DNA from: Caenorhabditis remanei
Taxonomy: Eukaryota > Nematoda > Chromadorea > Rhabditida > Rhabditidae
DNA length: 64,000 nucleotides
Assembly (NCBI RefSeq): GCF_010183535.1
Contig: NC_071332.1
Coordinates: 10,230,001 to 10,294,000 of the forward strand
Reading direction: 5' to 3'
Part shown: one piece after another, positions 1-12,760 of the stretch
How positions within the stretch are numbered: the stretch's first letter is position 1
Layout: each line of letters opens with the position of its first letter
Notes under the pieces: model-generated
Seen by the model: the letters and a program-made list of their open reading frames with translations, nothing else
Databases searched by the model: none
What the model was told of the DNA's origin: nothing
Program-made: the position numbers and the translations under genes

Positions 1-2373
1 ACGTCTCCGCATCTTTTGATTCTTCGAATTCCAGAAGTCATTCACCGATTCTCTATCGTTCCATCTCCTCCACCGTAACCTGTCCATGACGTGGCTAGAA
101 ACTTTCTGATTCTCTCAAATTCATCAAATTAAACTCAAAACAAAATTCGAAATCAACTCAAAAACTGGAAAGATTCTTATCTAGATATTGCCCAAAATTC
201 CGTGTCGGTCGGTCCCAACCTGCAACTTTGACAGTGATCTAATCTCAAAGATTTATCGTTTCTCCATTTAGACCACAATGTCTTGTCCCATTCCTCAACA
301 AGTACCCTATCCTTTTAAATGTCGCAATTCAGGATATATCGGACCTAATCAAGAAGGTCATCGAATACCGTTGAGTTGAGTTAGAATTCTCGATTGCAAT
401 CAGTTTATAATTTGAAATAAAAAGAACAGAGAAGGAAAATAACTTTCGGAACGGTCAAAGTACATTGTATAGGTTAGAAATATCTTGCTAGTACATGAGA
501 GAAATAGTTTAATATTACTGTTACACACTCTCTCTTCATCCGAATTACTTTTTCTTTTCGTTTTCTTTTCCATTTCACGGTCACTGACTGACATTGCGGA
601 ATGGAATGTTCATGCAAAAACGGATGACAAGAAAACGGGAATCTTCTGTCGAGAATCGACAAGATGCTATCGAAAAGTGCAATGTCCTCTCTCTATTTTC
701 CTTGTTTTCCTCTCTTTTCCCCTCCAAAAAGTTTTCGGTTTTCTTGGAAAAGATGGAATCAGAATGAGAAGAAGATGGAGATATCGAATGATGTTGAAGG
801 TGAGTTCTAGGAGAGAAAAAGAATACATGTCCTCGTTCTGAGGGATTAGATCCGAAGCGGTTTGAATGCGGGAAATTCGAAAAGTGACTGAAAGAGATAA
901 TGAGGAAATAGGGAGGTAGAACCTGGATATGGTTGACATCAAAATACAAATAATTCAAACGATTTGGGTGTCTCTGTATATTTTCAGAAGTGAAAAATGA
1001 CTCATTTTAGTGTTCTTTCGAATAAAAACGGTAGACTTGTCTAGTGAAAATTGAGCTAATATTGTGGTATTCGGCGAATGAGGTAAAAACAAAAAATTCA
1101 TGAATACAGCTTTCCCGATATTATCTTCTTAAAAACTAGCAAATATCGAAATTTGGCAGGGACTTTAGCTCATATGTTTCGACTGAGATTTGCTGATATA
1201 TCTACTAGAGCATTGTGTAGTCAGGATATTTGCTTTCTCTTGATTTTAGAAAGTTTGAGATATTGTTTTCAAGCTAGTTTATTTTTTTTGGAAACCTGAG
1301 AAGCCTATAAAAAAGAAGACAGAAAAACAATTTATTAAAACTTTACCTACTTGTTTATTCATAACAAATTGTGGTCCAAAGGCAGTACACAACTACCAAA
1401 CAAGAAGACCAATTGAGTCAATCAGTCAAGAAAAGATGCAACCTTGTACCCATAACTTTCCTTTTGCAATCTCCCAATTCATCTATTTGTGTCCAACCGA
1501 AACCCATCCATCAAAAAATTGGGACCCCGTCCTTGAATACCGAAGAGGGAGATGACTTCACTTCGACATATCCCATCACCGTTCATTTGTTCACATGACA
1601 AACAGTTTTGGCACCTCGTTCAACGCCGACCGGACGGACGGGAGACGGGCGGCCCATCATCTGAATAGCACACCGAAAAGAGATGAGAAGGCCAAGAAAG
1701 GCGGTCATAACCTTGGGATGAGAGCGAAACGATAAAAATCGCTCGTCTGTGTGTGCGCAATCGACCGAATGGCCGCTTTTCGGGACACCGTCTTCAGACT
1801 ACCTTCACGTCTTCCGCAACCCGTAAAATATTATCTCATCTTTCTCTTTCTTTCATTCGTTTACCTTATTACGAAATGGTCCATCAATTCTGGAGTTTTG
1901 TTTAGATTATTTTTATTGGATAACGGATAGAGAGGAGGAAGAAGAGGGGGATTGGAATTCAATCAGAACAAATTGAGAAATGTTTAGAGGATTGTTGATG
2001 GGAAAGAGACAGAATTTGTTTGGTTTACAGAAACAGAAAGCAAGCAAAGTATTTCAGATAAACATTCTTCTGGGTAAAAAAGAGAGAAGTAGATGAGAGA
2101 AGGTAACAGAAACGGGATGGAAGACTAACAGAATACAGTATTCAAAATTTGAGAAACTCAAAAGTTTCTGAAAAATGCAAATTGCGAGAATCTAGTTTCC
2201 TTCACGTTCAATCCACATCATCGATTCTTTTCTAACGGGGAAATTGCTCATTCTTATGAAAAATAATCTACGATGAAGTCAAAAAAGAAGTCAACAGTAG
2301 TGGGTTTCTCTATTAAAATATTAGGTTTACATTCAATTCTCTGTAGAAGAAAAATCCACGAAAGAAAGGAACA
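1..2373. other. No recognisable gene
   Basis: I see no open frame here with family resemblance or a convincing chain of exons. The short open frames between 400 and 960 overlap on both strands and look like chance. A possible donor (GGTGAGTTC) lies near 799, so an exon of a neighbouring gene cannot be excluded. The stretch 1600-1800 is unusually G/C-rich for this window. Confidence 0.4.
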
Positions 2374-4784
2374 ATGAAAGAAGTCTCTTGTAAAAATATC
2401 AGAAAAGGAATAGGCAAGAATGGGAAAAAAGTGAGAAAATCTTCATTGATGTTCCATTGAAACACCCAAACTTTCAGATTCGTCGAGTTCCAAATCGACA
2501 GTTTCGAGAAGTGTTCAAGAGCCTGATGATTTCGAAGAGGCAACCGACAATTTCAGCAGATAAAGCATATGCAATGAAGATGAAAAAAGTAGGAGGAAAA
2601 CATGAAAATTTTGTGAAAACGGACTTACTTGGAGATATTATGGATAATAAAGCACAGTTCGTTTCCTTTTTTGTTTCGAGAGTTTCAAAATAATATTTTC
2701 AGCAAAGTGGGGATGCCAATCCGTTACTCATCAACAATCTACGCCCCACCTGATCCTCTTATTTTGAAAAAACCTCATTATTTGTACAAGACTTATAACT
2801 TCTTGGATGACCTCACCAAATACGATATCTATCGTCGAGCCGCCCACTATTCGAACATGAAGAATACGTTTCGAAAGAAGAGAGCTTTAGAAGAATACAA
2901 ACTAGCTGGGTTGGTAGTTGCTGTTGGGTGATTGAATGAGATTAATGAAATTATAGATTAGCAGTATGTGCAAATTTTGAAGTTCGTCGAAGAAGAGAAA
3001 AGATACGTTTACGTGGCAGATGGCGACCGGAATACTCGAATTACGGAAAAAGAATGTTAGGTGCAGCAAGGAAAATGGTATTCAAGTTACAGGTGAGAAT
3101 AAGGAATCAAGAAAAGATGCCAACAAATTATATAAACTTTAATTCTCGCAACTTGAGGAAGCAACTTACAGAAGAACTCTCAACCATACTTTGCTCAACT
3201 GATTGTTTCGAAGAAAGATCAGGCAAGGACCATGATGAATACAATGATGTCAACCATCAAATTCAATCTGCAAAATCATCAAAAAGAAACAAGAGCACGC
3301 ATTGAGGTTTGTACTTTTGCGTAACAGTCGTGTCTCAAATATCATGATTTCAGAGATTCAAGAAACACAATCAAGACTACATAAAAGATCGAAAAAAGTG
3401 TTTTCAGAATCCAATTATGTTGAAGTTTACTAGAGATCATCTCAGGTTGGAACTGAGTGTCTCATATTCATAGTCAAGTTTTCAGTTCTCAAATCGTGAA
3501 TCGTCATCACAAAATGCCATATCGGAGACGTGGAAATCAAGATCTCTTCAGCGAATTCAACTATTTCTCTTCTCATCTCGCATTTTCTGCTCATTTTTGC
3601 AAAGTTATCAGATCTTTCAGAGTGGATCGAGCGAAAGAGGATGAGGTTATCCAGAAGGTGAAATAGAAAACGAGATTTTTTAAACAAAACAATTCATTTC
3701 AGTCAGTCTGCTTGACTCCTCTGATTCGTATTCGTAAGAGTCGATACACAAACTTCCCCGTGACTTCAGTTGTCAGTTGTTAGTGGTTATATAATTTTTT
3801 GAAACTTAACTTTCAACAAAATTTGCAGACAACGAAAACGAAGAGCTACAATTGACACTTCCACGTGTTTCGAAAAAAGCGCCATCAATAGTTGCTGTCA
3901 GTGGATATTCAAGTGACAGTGGTGCATCTGCAGCAACTGATACTCCGTTGGATTGGGAACTCGATTGGAAATATACAGACAAGAAATTGGAACATCGAAT
4001 GGCTCTTATTGGGGATACGGTATACATCTTTGCTGATGTAGATTCTATCTTGTTTTGTTCGTATTCAGACAAGATACATCTCGCAAACAGCATCAGAGAA
4101 ACATTACAATCAAAGAAGATGGAAAGAAGAGACGAGGAGAAAAATGTTATTATTCAAAGCCGATAATAGATTAGAGCTTTCGAACAAAGTTCCGATTTTC
4201 AAGGAAGTACGATGAACAGAAGGACTGCGCCATAAAAGTTTCGATCTCTTAAACTTTCAGATCACAAAAATGCATCCTCCATTCATTTACTGTAACGTGA
4301 AAGGAATGGAACTGAAGAAACTTCGAAAAAGCAAGTTTCTGGGTTGTCAGGATTCAGAAAAATACGAATCGATTGTGTATGTAATCAAACAAAGAATGCA
4401 CTTCTTGGAGAAGACACTGCCATGTAAAGATGATCCAAGAATCTTACTGAATCAAGGTTGGAAGAATTTTGGGATAAGACAGGGCACTAGCAAGTTTGAG
4501 AAAGTGGCAAAAATCGTAAGACAAATCGAATCTTGAAAGCAATTATAAAACTTTACTTCCAGCTCAAGCAGAGAAGTACTTGGGTAACGAAAAGTTGTGT
4601 GTCCAGAGCAGCTACAGTTCCGAGATGTGATAAGCTTCCAATGGTTGATGAAGAATTAGTGGAAAATAAATAATATTTTTTTCAGAGCATTGATGGACGG
4701 CATAAAAAGTTGTTTCTCATTCTCATCCTTCCGCTTACTCTTGCACTGATTGTTGTTACCTTTGGAATGATTAGCTTTCTTTGA
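2374..4784 (+). CDS. Unknown basic, tail-anchored protein (13 exons)
   Basis: I do not recognise this family. Thirteen exons splice in phase: 2374-2430, 2478-2656, 2703-2909, 2957-3092, 3172-3306, 3354-3445, 3486-3657, 3703-3775, 3829-4019, 4069-4206, 4261-4515, 4563-4643 and 4686-4784, giving 604 residues. The ATG at 2374 is chosen because it opens a short exon that joins the next in frame through a 47-nt intron. The body is very rich in Lys and Arg, with no signal peptide. The last exon encodes one hydrophobic segment (about residues 582-602, LFLILILPLTLALIVV) followed by only a few residues, so the protein is probably anchored in a membrane by its C-terminus with the bulk in the cytosol. 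That topology is inferred. Several introns keep the frame open, so single-exon readings are possible locally. Confidence 0.65.
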
Positions 4785-4910
4785 TTTGGTTTTCTGTGTT
4801 CATAAAATATTGTTTTTGTTGAAAAATTTATTTCTTTTTCAATAACCAAATCATGTGAAAAGATAAATAAATAAACGAAAATTGCACAATTAATGAGAAA
4901 AAGACACCGT

Positions 4911-5962
4911 TTAGCGGCGAGTTCCGTCCTCGAAGAAGACTCCTCCGTCGAGAGCGCAATACTTTGGACAGATTCCCTTCTCTCCTGGAGTTCCAGCTTG
5001 TCCTGGTGGTCCTGGTGGTCCAGCTTGTCCGTCGACTCCTGGTGGTCCGTCTGGTCCTGGAGCTCCCTTTGGTCCTGGTGGTCCAGCTGGTCCGTCGTTT
5101 CCTGGTGCTCCTGGTGGTCCTGGGGGTCCGGCTGGTCCTGAAAAAAGAGGATGATTGTAACGGAATGCTTAAATGAAACATTTTATGAAAACTTACCAGC
5201 ATCTCCTGGCTCTCCTGGTGCTCCTGGGGTAAGTGGCTCGGATTGAGCTGGTGCTCCTGGGTCTCCTTGTGGTCCTGGTTGTCCGGCCTCTCCTGGTGGT
5301 CCTGGTGGTCCACGTGGTCCTGGAAGTCCTGGAGTGGCATCGGTTCCTGGGCGTCCTGGGGTTCCAGCCTCTCCTGGGTCTCCTGGTGCTCCTGGTGGTC
5401 CTGGTGGTCCGGGTGGTCCTTGTGGGCATGGCTTGCATGGTGGTGGGGTTGTTGGCTCACATGGGGCAGTTGGTGGTTTTCCTGGGATTCCTGGTTGTCC
5501 TGGTGCTCCTGGACGTCCTGGCTTTCCTGGCTTTCCTGGTTGTCCAGCTGGTCCTGGTGGACCTGGAAGGCAGCATCCCTCACATTGAAGGTTGGCGGAT
5601 GGGTTCACTTCTGGCTGTCCGTATCCAGATTGACGGGCGGTACGGTTTCCTGGAGCAGCTGGTCCAGAGTGCGTCTTCATGAAGTTGACTTCCGCAAAGA
5701 TGTCCTTGGCGGAGCCCTAGAAAAAAACAGGATAAGGAAAGGTAAGAAGAGCAGGTTGGAATGGGAGATACAAAGAAAGAAACGGAGAAAATATTACCTT
5801 GCAGAAGGAGAGCTCATGGTTCATTTGTTGGCGAACATGGGACACATAGTTGTAGACCATTGGTAGTGTGAGCACCACCGAAAGGACGGCAACAATTGAG
5901 AATGAGACAGCAGCATAAGCTACAAATTTGTAGGCCTTGGTACGACCATCTGAAGAGTCCAT
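4911..5962 (-). CDS. Cuticle collagen, DPY-13-like group
   Basis: Three exons (5962-5798, 5716-5197, 5137-4911) encode 303 residues. The N-terminus has one membrane segment (about residues 12-37), the conserved block VYNYVSHVR and a subtilisin-type cleavage motif RTAR at residues 80-83. A Cys cluster (CEGCC) precedes Gly-X-Y repeats, which are interrupted by a short non-collagen part with CKPC. The C-terminus is the Cys-pair tail [18 protein letters not shown]. This order (membrane segment, RXXR, Cys, Gly-X-Y, Cys) is that of nematode cuticle collagens, which are secreted by the hypodermis, trimerise and are cross-linked into the exoskeleton. The start and the cleavage region resemble the DPY-13 group as I remember it; I cannot assign an ortholog. 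The proline-rich frames seen on both strands here are shadows. Confidence 0.93.
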
Positions 5963-6040
5963 GATTCGACCGGTTGCCTTTGGATCTCCCTGATCTGGAT
6001 TGGATCAAGTGATGATGGTTCTCTAGCTGAAGACATTCCC

Positions 6041-6052
6041 TTTTATACTCGA
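6041..6052 (-). promoter_or_regulatory. TATA box of the collagen gene
   Basis: Read on the minus strand the sequence is GAGTATAAAAGG, about 80 nt before the collagen start codon. This is a standard position for a TATA element with a short 5' UTR. Confidence 0.6.
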
Positions 6053-6059
6053 ATGCTTT

Positions 6060-7310
6060 TGAGCGTACCGCCCAGCATTACTGGTATAGCCTGCGCAGAC
6101 GCCACCGCCTCCCACCGTCATACACAACTTTCTTGATAACAATTCACTTTCATCAGTTTTTGTCAACTTTCCATCAATTGACGTTCGTCTCTCTTACTCT
6201 TACTCTCCTTATCTGACCCGATTTTGGAATAAACATTGCGCAGAAGAAGTGGGGTGAAGAAGCGTCGAACGGAGAAGGGGAGAATACGAGTAATAGGTAA
6301 TGAGGACGATGAATGAATTACGAGCTGATTATCACTTAATCATTATTACAGTTAAAAGTTTATAATTGAATAGGAACAAATCAGAGCTCAATTCAAGTTT
6401 TTTTCGAATGATTGACCTTTCAATACTAATACAGTGGTTTCATTGTTCTAAGGTATCGTTTTCGTTTTCAGAAGTTTTTGATTTTGTCGGAAACTTTTGG
6501 AGTTCGTGGGTCAGTTCTTCTTTAATTTGATCGAGTATTTCTAATACCTAGCAAGCTTCAAGTGGCGCACGCAGCAGTTTAACTATATCAGCTTTTTGTT
6601 ACAGATTCATCATCAGAAAACTCAGCAGCTCTGTTTACTCCCTGCGAGATTCCACATTAGCTTAAGTGTCTTCAAGTTGCTTTCTCATGTTCAATTGTTT
6701 TCTGCTCTTCACACACCCGCCTAAATTTTCTCTAAACCCGCGAAGATGATGTTATTGAATTCTAAAACTCGAAGCTCGATCTGATGACCCGATCTCCTGA
6801 TTCGAAATTTCCTAGCTTCGATAATTTTCAGTGTTAAAAATTTCCAGTTTGATGTTTCCATATCACTATATATCTCTCTTATCATATCAATTTTATCAAA
6901 ACCTATCATTTTTCTTTTTCTTCTCTGTTTTCTTCGTTAGAACCATAAAAACTAGTTCATTAACTACTGGTATCCCCATATACGGTCAGATACATATCAC
7001 TAATTATATGTTCCCGTTATCTCTGTCGTCGTCGTCCGTTCTCAACGTCTCGATTCGGATAGTCTGGTCTAAACAGACTTTTTGGCAAGAAGACATTTGC
7101 AGAGGAATCACAGCAAACTAGCAAATCTCATTAGAGGACATTCTGTCTGCCTTCCTTTATGTTGTTCCCACATTCCATTCGATTGCCACGTCATCTTCCC
7201 TTTTCTCTTATGCCAAAAAAGAAGAGACAAGAGAATACAAAACAATAGAGAATCGTAATAAAAACATGCAACATATTCGGCCAGATGCTCGACGTTTTGT
7301 TCTACAGAAT
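6060..7310. other. Intergenic, likely divergent promoter region
   Basis: This 1.2-kb gap separates the divergently transcribed collagen and the 118-aa gene. I see no coding region; the short frames at 6721-7317 have no family resemblance. It probably holds the regulatory DNA of both genes. Confidence 0.4.
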
Positions 7311-7319
7311 GACGCATTC

Positions 7320-7330
7320 AAGTATAAAAG
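7320..7330 (+). promoter_or_regulatory. TATA box of the 118-aa gene
   Basis: AAGTATAAAAG lies about 45 nt upstream of the ATG at 7370. Confidence 0.55.
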
Positions 7331-7369
7331 AGAAGCGGACCGAAAAGACACTTTTCACTGCCAAACACA

Positions 7370-8016
7370 ATGTCTCAAATATCGAAAAAAGAGGATGCAG
7401 TTGCTTCTTCCAAGATAATATTTCCTGTAGCTGAACTCCGAACGAAGGTATTCGTAATTTCAGTTTAAAGCTAATATTTATTACTTTTTCAGTGGGAAAG
7501 ACTGTGGCCGAAAGATGAGAGAGGGGTTACTGTAACCAGTCAGGTAAGAAAAATGTATCCGTATAACAAAAAGTAAATTTATCTGTTGTCATGGTACTGA
7601 AAATCTCTAATCTTCAGTTTTGATTCCAGGAATCCATAGTCCGATCACGAGTTCAACGTTACAGTGTCCACGATTCTCAACAGATATCAAAGCAGGTGAA
7701 CCGTTAGTCTAGAATATCAGTTCACTCAATATTCAAACTTCAGATAGGATATGTTAACACTGTCAACACCGCTCGAGTTTACTCGGTAATTTTAATTTAT
7801 ACCTGATTTTTAGAATTTTCGATTCAAGAATAAAACAGTAAACAATTATCCAAATTTCTCAAAATGTCATTCCAAGACTGAAATGTTTGTTTTCAGGACG
7901 GAGACGTCACTTGGTGTTGGGTTGTTCACAACAAACTAACTCCTACCGTGAAATCAACACCTTCTGGAAAGATCTACACATCGACGTGCTACATCCAGCC
8001 AGCTGCCAATCAATAA
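7370..8016 (+). CDS. Unknown 118-aa protein (5 exons)
   Basis: Exons 7370-7447, 7493-7543, 7630-7695, 7744-7785 and 7897-8016 join in phase 0 throughout, each with clean GT..AG borders, and end in TAA. The 118 residues have no signal peptide, membrane segment or domain I can name. The C-terminal exon carries the Trp/Cys-containing stretch VTWCWVVHNKL and ends in YIQPAANQ. Its own TATA box and an AATAAA near 8094 support a real, compact transcription unit. It converges on the SNAPC1 gene at 8286. The function is unknown. Confidence 0.7.
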
Positions 8017-8285
8017 AACGAAATCCAAACGGATCTTCTGAAAGTCGTTTAACATTTTAAGTTCTTTGCTGATAAGATATTGTTATTACACAAGAATAAA
8101 AAAGAAAACTAATTTTATTATCAGCGATAAGTTCAGGTTGATCTGTTGTCAATATTTCTTCTCTTCTAAGAAAAGATAATAAGCTACAAGATAGTAAACA
8201 TGGTACAGAGTGGGGAAAGCAAAGATAATACATAATACAATTCAAAAAGAAAGTTCAAAAACATCATAAAAGCAGAAGAGTTGAA

Positions 8286-10239
8286 TTAAAAATCAATGCT
8301 CATGCTCACATTTCTTTCGTCATCCGATAGGAGTTCAATGTCTTCATCGCCGAAAACTGAAGAATTCGTATTGAGAATGCCGCTTTCAAAAGTGGTTGAA
8401 AATAACATACAATCGTGAATCTCTTCATTCGCACATTCATAATCATTGTCGACGACACATCTCTGCAATCCAGAAGTCGACGTCGTTTCCTCCAGTTGAT
8501 CCAAATGATCGTGAATCGGTTCAATTTTTATGACTTTTTTAGTTTCTAGAGCAGATCGAACATCATTATCTGAAGTTGCAACAATAGAAGCAGCGATGAA
8601 AGTCCCCGATGTGATTGAATCCTGGAATAAGTAAGAACAGGGGAATGAGGGATTCTGCCTAAAATCTAAATTTACATTTGTGTTTTCCCCTGTTATTTCC
8701 TCATTAGTTTCGTCTGGTGTCTCAGTTTTAATTGGTTTTCTCGCCTTTTTTGGAGCTGGCGACCCGTTGTTCTCTTCGGTTCCAGAAGAATCGAAAAATT
8801 GAGCCCACTCTCTTTCATATTCTGGTTCTTCTTTAATTGTGACTCTCAGACCATTGTTCTTCTTTTTTATCGGCGACTTCTTCAGAATACTTTTCAAGCA
8901 ATGAGCAACAGGAAATTCCACATTCATCTCAACTGAATGTGACACCTCCTTTTTGACAGTTATACTCTCCGCTTTCGATGACTGAGAAAGAGTATTGATT
9001 TTTGTTTCTCGCTTGATTTGGGAAGCTTTTTTGTATTCCAACGATTCAGTTTTGATGATGCCAACTTTTTTCAGGTGTTTCTCTGGATTCGCTTCAATGT
9101 TTTTCTCTTCCTTCGAATCGTACTCGAATCTCTCCTTCTTGATTCTAATATTATCAGTGGTGTAGTGTCTTCTGAATCTTGAAAGACTCAGTTCAGAGCT
9201 ATACGCCTTTTCTCGAATTTGCGAACGAGACACTTTTGCTTTGTCAGAAGAGGGTGAAACAGTTGCTATCTGGAAATTTTCTGTTTTCTATTAACTTTGA
9301 AGTCTTCTCACTTACCAACGGAACTTTTTCTTCCTTAATTGTTTGTGAATAGTTCTCCAAAATGTGTTTGCAGGTGTCTTGAACATTGTTCATTGAAATT
9401 CCTCCCAGATCAACACCAGCTGATTTTTTCAATCTGTTGTATTCGTTGTGAATTAATCCAAGCTTTTTGAACACATCCGAACTGTGAAGAATTCTGACTC
9501 TTACAAGTGGATCGTTGACATTTACAAGTGCTTTCGATCTATCTATTTGATCGTTTGCACCAAATCGTTTGAAGAGAGATGGATCAAACTGAAAAAAAAA
9601 TTAATTAGGGAATCTGGAAAAATAAAACTAACAACTGGTACGAATGCAACATGTTTGAAAGCTTTGTCTTCGAGAAGCTTCAGACATGCCATATAAGCAT
9701 CAAATATGTTGTTCTCCAGAAGAAATTCAGTGAATCGATGGAAGTTTCGGGCGGTATCTGGATCGACTCGAATTTTGACAACGTGTCCAACTTGTTGTGT
9801 ATAGAAAAATGTGTAGAGAGAATAGAGACCGAATAGACGTTCTTCTAGACTTCTTGGAGTTCCAATACACACATTCTCTTCCATATACGGTAAGCAGTGG
9901 ACGAGAAGTTGCTCGTTGAACTGAAATTGATGAGTTCGGATTCAATAGAAAATAGATAATGAAATATGTGAAATGGTTGAAGTTTTTAGTTGTTTACCTC
10001 GATGATTTCAGCACTTTCGCTTCTTCCGTTATGTAGATTGATCATTTTACGATGCTGGAAGAGCTTTTTGTAGTCCGAGAATCTGAAAATAATGAATTTG
10101 GAATGAAATTCAAGTGGAAAATATAATTTCAAACTAACCTCTGAGACTTCAAATCCAAGAACGCTCTCAGAAACGAATCGAGGTCGCCCCGTAGACCAGC
10201 GTCCACGGGAATCAAGGAAGAAGCTCCACCCTTTGGCAT
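8286..10239 (-). CDS. snpc-1: SNAPc subunit 1 (SNAPC1/SNAP43-like), copy 1
   Basis: Seven exons (10239-10139, 10082-9998, 9920-9633, 9588-9316, 9269-8676, 8621-8411, 8356-8286) encode 540 residues. Residues 10-190 match the SNAPC1 domain, for example SFLRAFLDLKSQRFSDYKKL, LYSLYTFFYTQ and LLEDKAFKHVAFVPV. The later motif IREKAYSSELSLSRFRRH matches the conserved basic patch of human SNAPC1. The protein is a subunit of the nuclear complex that binds the proximal sequence element of snRNA genes and, in C. elegans, of piRNA and SL RNA genes. The long acidic/basic tail is poorly conserved. TTTTCCAG lies six bases before the ATG and looks like a trans-splice site. The last two introns (54 nt each) keep the frame open, so their use is inferred. 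A second intact copy lies at 55801-57772. The family is certain; which C. elegans paralog it matches is not. Confidence 0.88.
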
Positions 10240-10672
10240 TTTCAGCTGGAAAATTAAATAATTTCGAATAAATTCGAGAGGAGTAGATTTCGAAGTAATA
10301 CAAGTTTCAGTTTTCATTTTTTTATTAGAATAATTATGGGAAGAATGGGCTACAAACAAAATACAAAAAAAATAATAAGTTTGAGCAGTCGAAACTTCCA
10401 CCAGGGTGGTTTACAGTAATCTCCATGGGTGGTCTCCACGTTTTCTACTGGGTGGTCTCTTTTCGTGGTGAGACCCAATGATGAAGCTAGAGAATGCGCC
10501 TTTTATTTTCTGTAAATCTGTTACTGTATTTGTCTTGCTTTTAAATATCAAGAACAATGAAAATTTTGATCAAGGGACTGGATTAATAAAACATAGAATC
10601 AAATTATTCTTTACAATTGAGTGAAAGTAGCATAGAAGGTCTCAAAATATGATGATTTCTTGTTATTCATTT
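10240..10672. other. Spacer between DSL gene and SNAPC1, duplicated
   Basis: This 433-bp spacer is also present in inverted form at about 55390-55800, with small deletions in the copy. On the minus strand it holds three close CCACCC boxes near 10390-10450 and the acceptor used at the 5' end of SNAPC1. It probably contains the promoter of SNAPC1. Confidence 0.5.
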
Positions 10673-11476
10673 TTATTTTTCCGACAAATTCAGCTCGGGG
10701 ACAACCGAAAATTTCATCGGTTCCGCTCCGTTTCGTATAGAGGTTGCAGCTTTTAAAACGTAGCTTGCAAAAATAAAAACAACACAAAGAGTGAGGAAAA
10801 TTATGAAAGTAGCCAGTAGAATAAGCGATTCGACAGGATTTCGAGGTGCAACGGCTATTGTTTTCTTTTCGCAAAGTTCTCCAAAATATCCTTGTTGACA
10901 TTTGCATTCGGAGGTAGTTCCATCGAAGTGGCACTTGGAATCTGAAAGAAAGGATTAAAAGAAAACTCGTACAAATGAAAACTCACAATTCTGGCATTTC
11001 TTCTCTCTGCAATCCTTTATTGGGAACTTCTCTCCGGGACTACAATAATATTGGCAGATGGATCCATAGTAATTCGGGAGACATTCAGAACGAATGGACA
11101 CATGAATGAAGATATTGTTCTCATCTTTCAATGTTTTATGAATCCACGGCTCATTGACAACAAGTGGTAATATATTTTCGTACTTTTTCCCGAAATTATT
11201 TCCAGTAATTGACTTCTTCGTTCGAATACCGTAGTTGAGAATTGGAATAGATGAATTAGAAGATGGAGATGGCATCGGAATAACAAACTCTTTATGATGA
11301 GAGTGGAGTTGAGTGTCAAAAGAAATTCCATATCTTGACGAGTTTTCTCGATCAATGAATTCAACACGGGCTACCACATTAACACTTGATGACATGCGAA
11401 TCCATAAGATTCCAGTTGTAGAACAGCTCGGGATGAGGAGAAGAAATATAAGAAGAGAAGAGATTGAACTATTCAT
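10673..11476 (-). CDS. DSL-domain transmembrane ligand (Notch ligand family)
   Basis: Two exons (11476-10987 and 10941-10673) encode 252 residues. Residues 1-22 form a signal peptide (MNSSISSLLIFLLLIPSC). An N-terminal region of about 110 residues is followed by a DSL-type Cys motif from residue 132 (CLPNYYGSICQYYC, then DCREKKC). One EGF repeat follows, ending CKCQQGYFGELC, then a membrane segment (LILLATFIIFLTLCVVFIF) and a short tail. Family members bind LIN-12/GLP-1 receptors on neighbouring cells. The single EGF repeat resembles the small nematode dsl genes more than LAG-2 or APX-1. The second ATG of the open frame (11476) is preferred because it places the signal peptide at the N-terminus. 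SNAPC1 follows on the same strand. A decayed copy is at 54680-55387. Confidence 0.85.
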
Positions 11477-11529
11477 TGTAACGACAATGGAAGATAATGA
11501 CAATATCAGACTCCTAGTTCGACTGACGG

Positions 11530-12760
11530 CCCAAAATATGGGTGGAGCTCGAAAAAAGTACTGCTCTAATAGCTATAAAACAACGTATTACTTTATTGTA
11601 TGGTACCGCTTTTGTCGGCAGTCTTTAATTGAATCAAAAGAAACTGTATACTGTATACTTTGTTTCTTAAAAAACACAGCTGTAACCGACAATGGTTTCA
11701 TAAGTTAAGATAAGGGAAAGTATACTTTTTGTCGGTATTCTTTGAAACTCCTACCAGACAATTATCTCGGATGTGCCTTCATTGAAAACAAATTGACCAT
11801 TGAACGAAATGTATCTTATTCTGACATAATTTCAGTAATCTTTTCACATCATCGAGAATCCAGGAAACACAAGTAGTTCATCTTGCAAAACTTGATATTA
11901 TTGGCTTCAGAGATTTCTAGCGTTATAAACTTTTTTCGATCAAGTGAGCTGATTCAATCAGTTTGGAAAAATCATTTTTTTGCAAAAATACGAGAACGGA
12001 GTGACAAGTGAGTCTAGTTCTAAAAACTCAATATATCAGTTTTGTCATGCAACATGGAATGTAACACTTGGAAATAATTGACTTTGTAGGAACTTGATAT
12101 TGGAATAAAAAGTTAATAATGACTTTCCCTGGAAACTGTTTGAAACTGAATAGACAAAATCTTGATCTTCTCTTGTTCGAGAACCAAAAAAATTAGGCTT
12201 TAAAAAGTAAACTGAACAACCTCATATCTCTCATTTGAAAAATTGAAATTTCACGGTTAACTGCTTTTCAGATTTTGTGCCCCAAGATTGCAACGTGGAT
12301 AGCTTCAAAATATGAATTCTACAGTTCAGAGTGCTGATTAATTTAATGAGATCTTTTCTCAGTAATCTCGAGGTACCGTACTTTCAAAACTACTGGAATA
12401 GATTTCATACATCTTTTCTCACATGCCGTTCTTGGTACATTATTCCAGTGAACATTGTTTGCAGTATTACACAATCATAAAAACGTCACGGATGATTCAT
12501 TTCTGATGCTATGGTCATTCATGATCGGACAAGAGCGTCAGTTTGAAATGTGAACCTAACAAGAAAGGTGGATTCAGGTATGCATTCTCCTCCTTTCCCC
12601 TTTTTGTCCTAACAGAACAAACGAGTTGATGAGTCGAATGAGAGATATCTTCGGTGATAAGACGCAGACATCTGAAGATGAGCGAGTAGAAGAAAGACGA
12701 GTGTCTGATTCAACGGCTTCTCCCTCACTTTGACCTAATTCTATTTGGTTTCTTTGTATA
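11530..12760. other. Intergenic region
   Basis: No coding region is visible between the divergent DSL and BPI-family genes. The frames at 12574-12792 (-) and 11313-11708 (+) are not supported by splice structure or by any family. Promoters of both neighbours presumably lie here. Confidence 0.4.

Noticed and set aside
4893..5866. Long plus-strand frames full of LVVL, WSWW or GAPG repeats
   Set aside because: They are shadows of the collagen Gly-X-Y coding on the minus strand; the repeat codons stay open in several frames.
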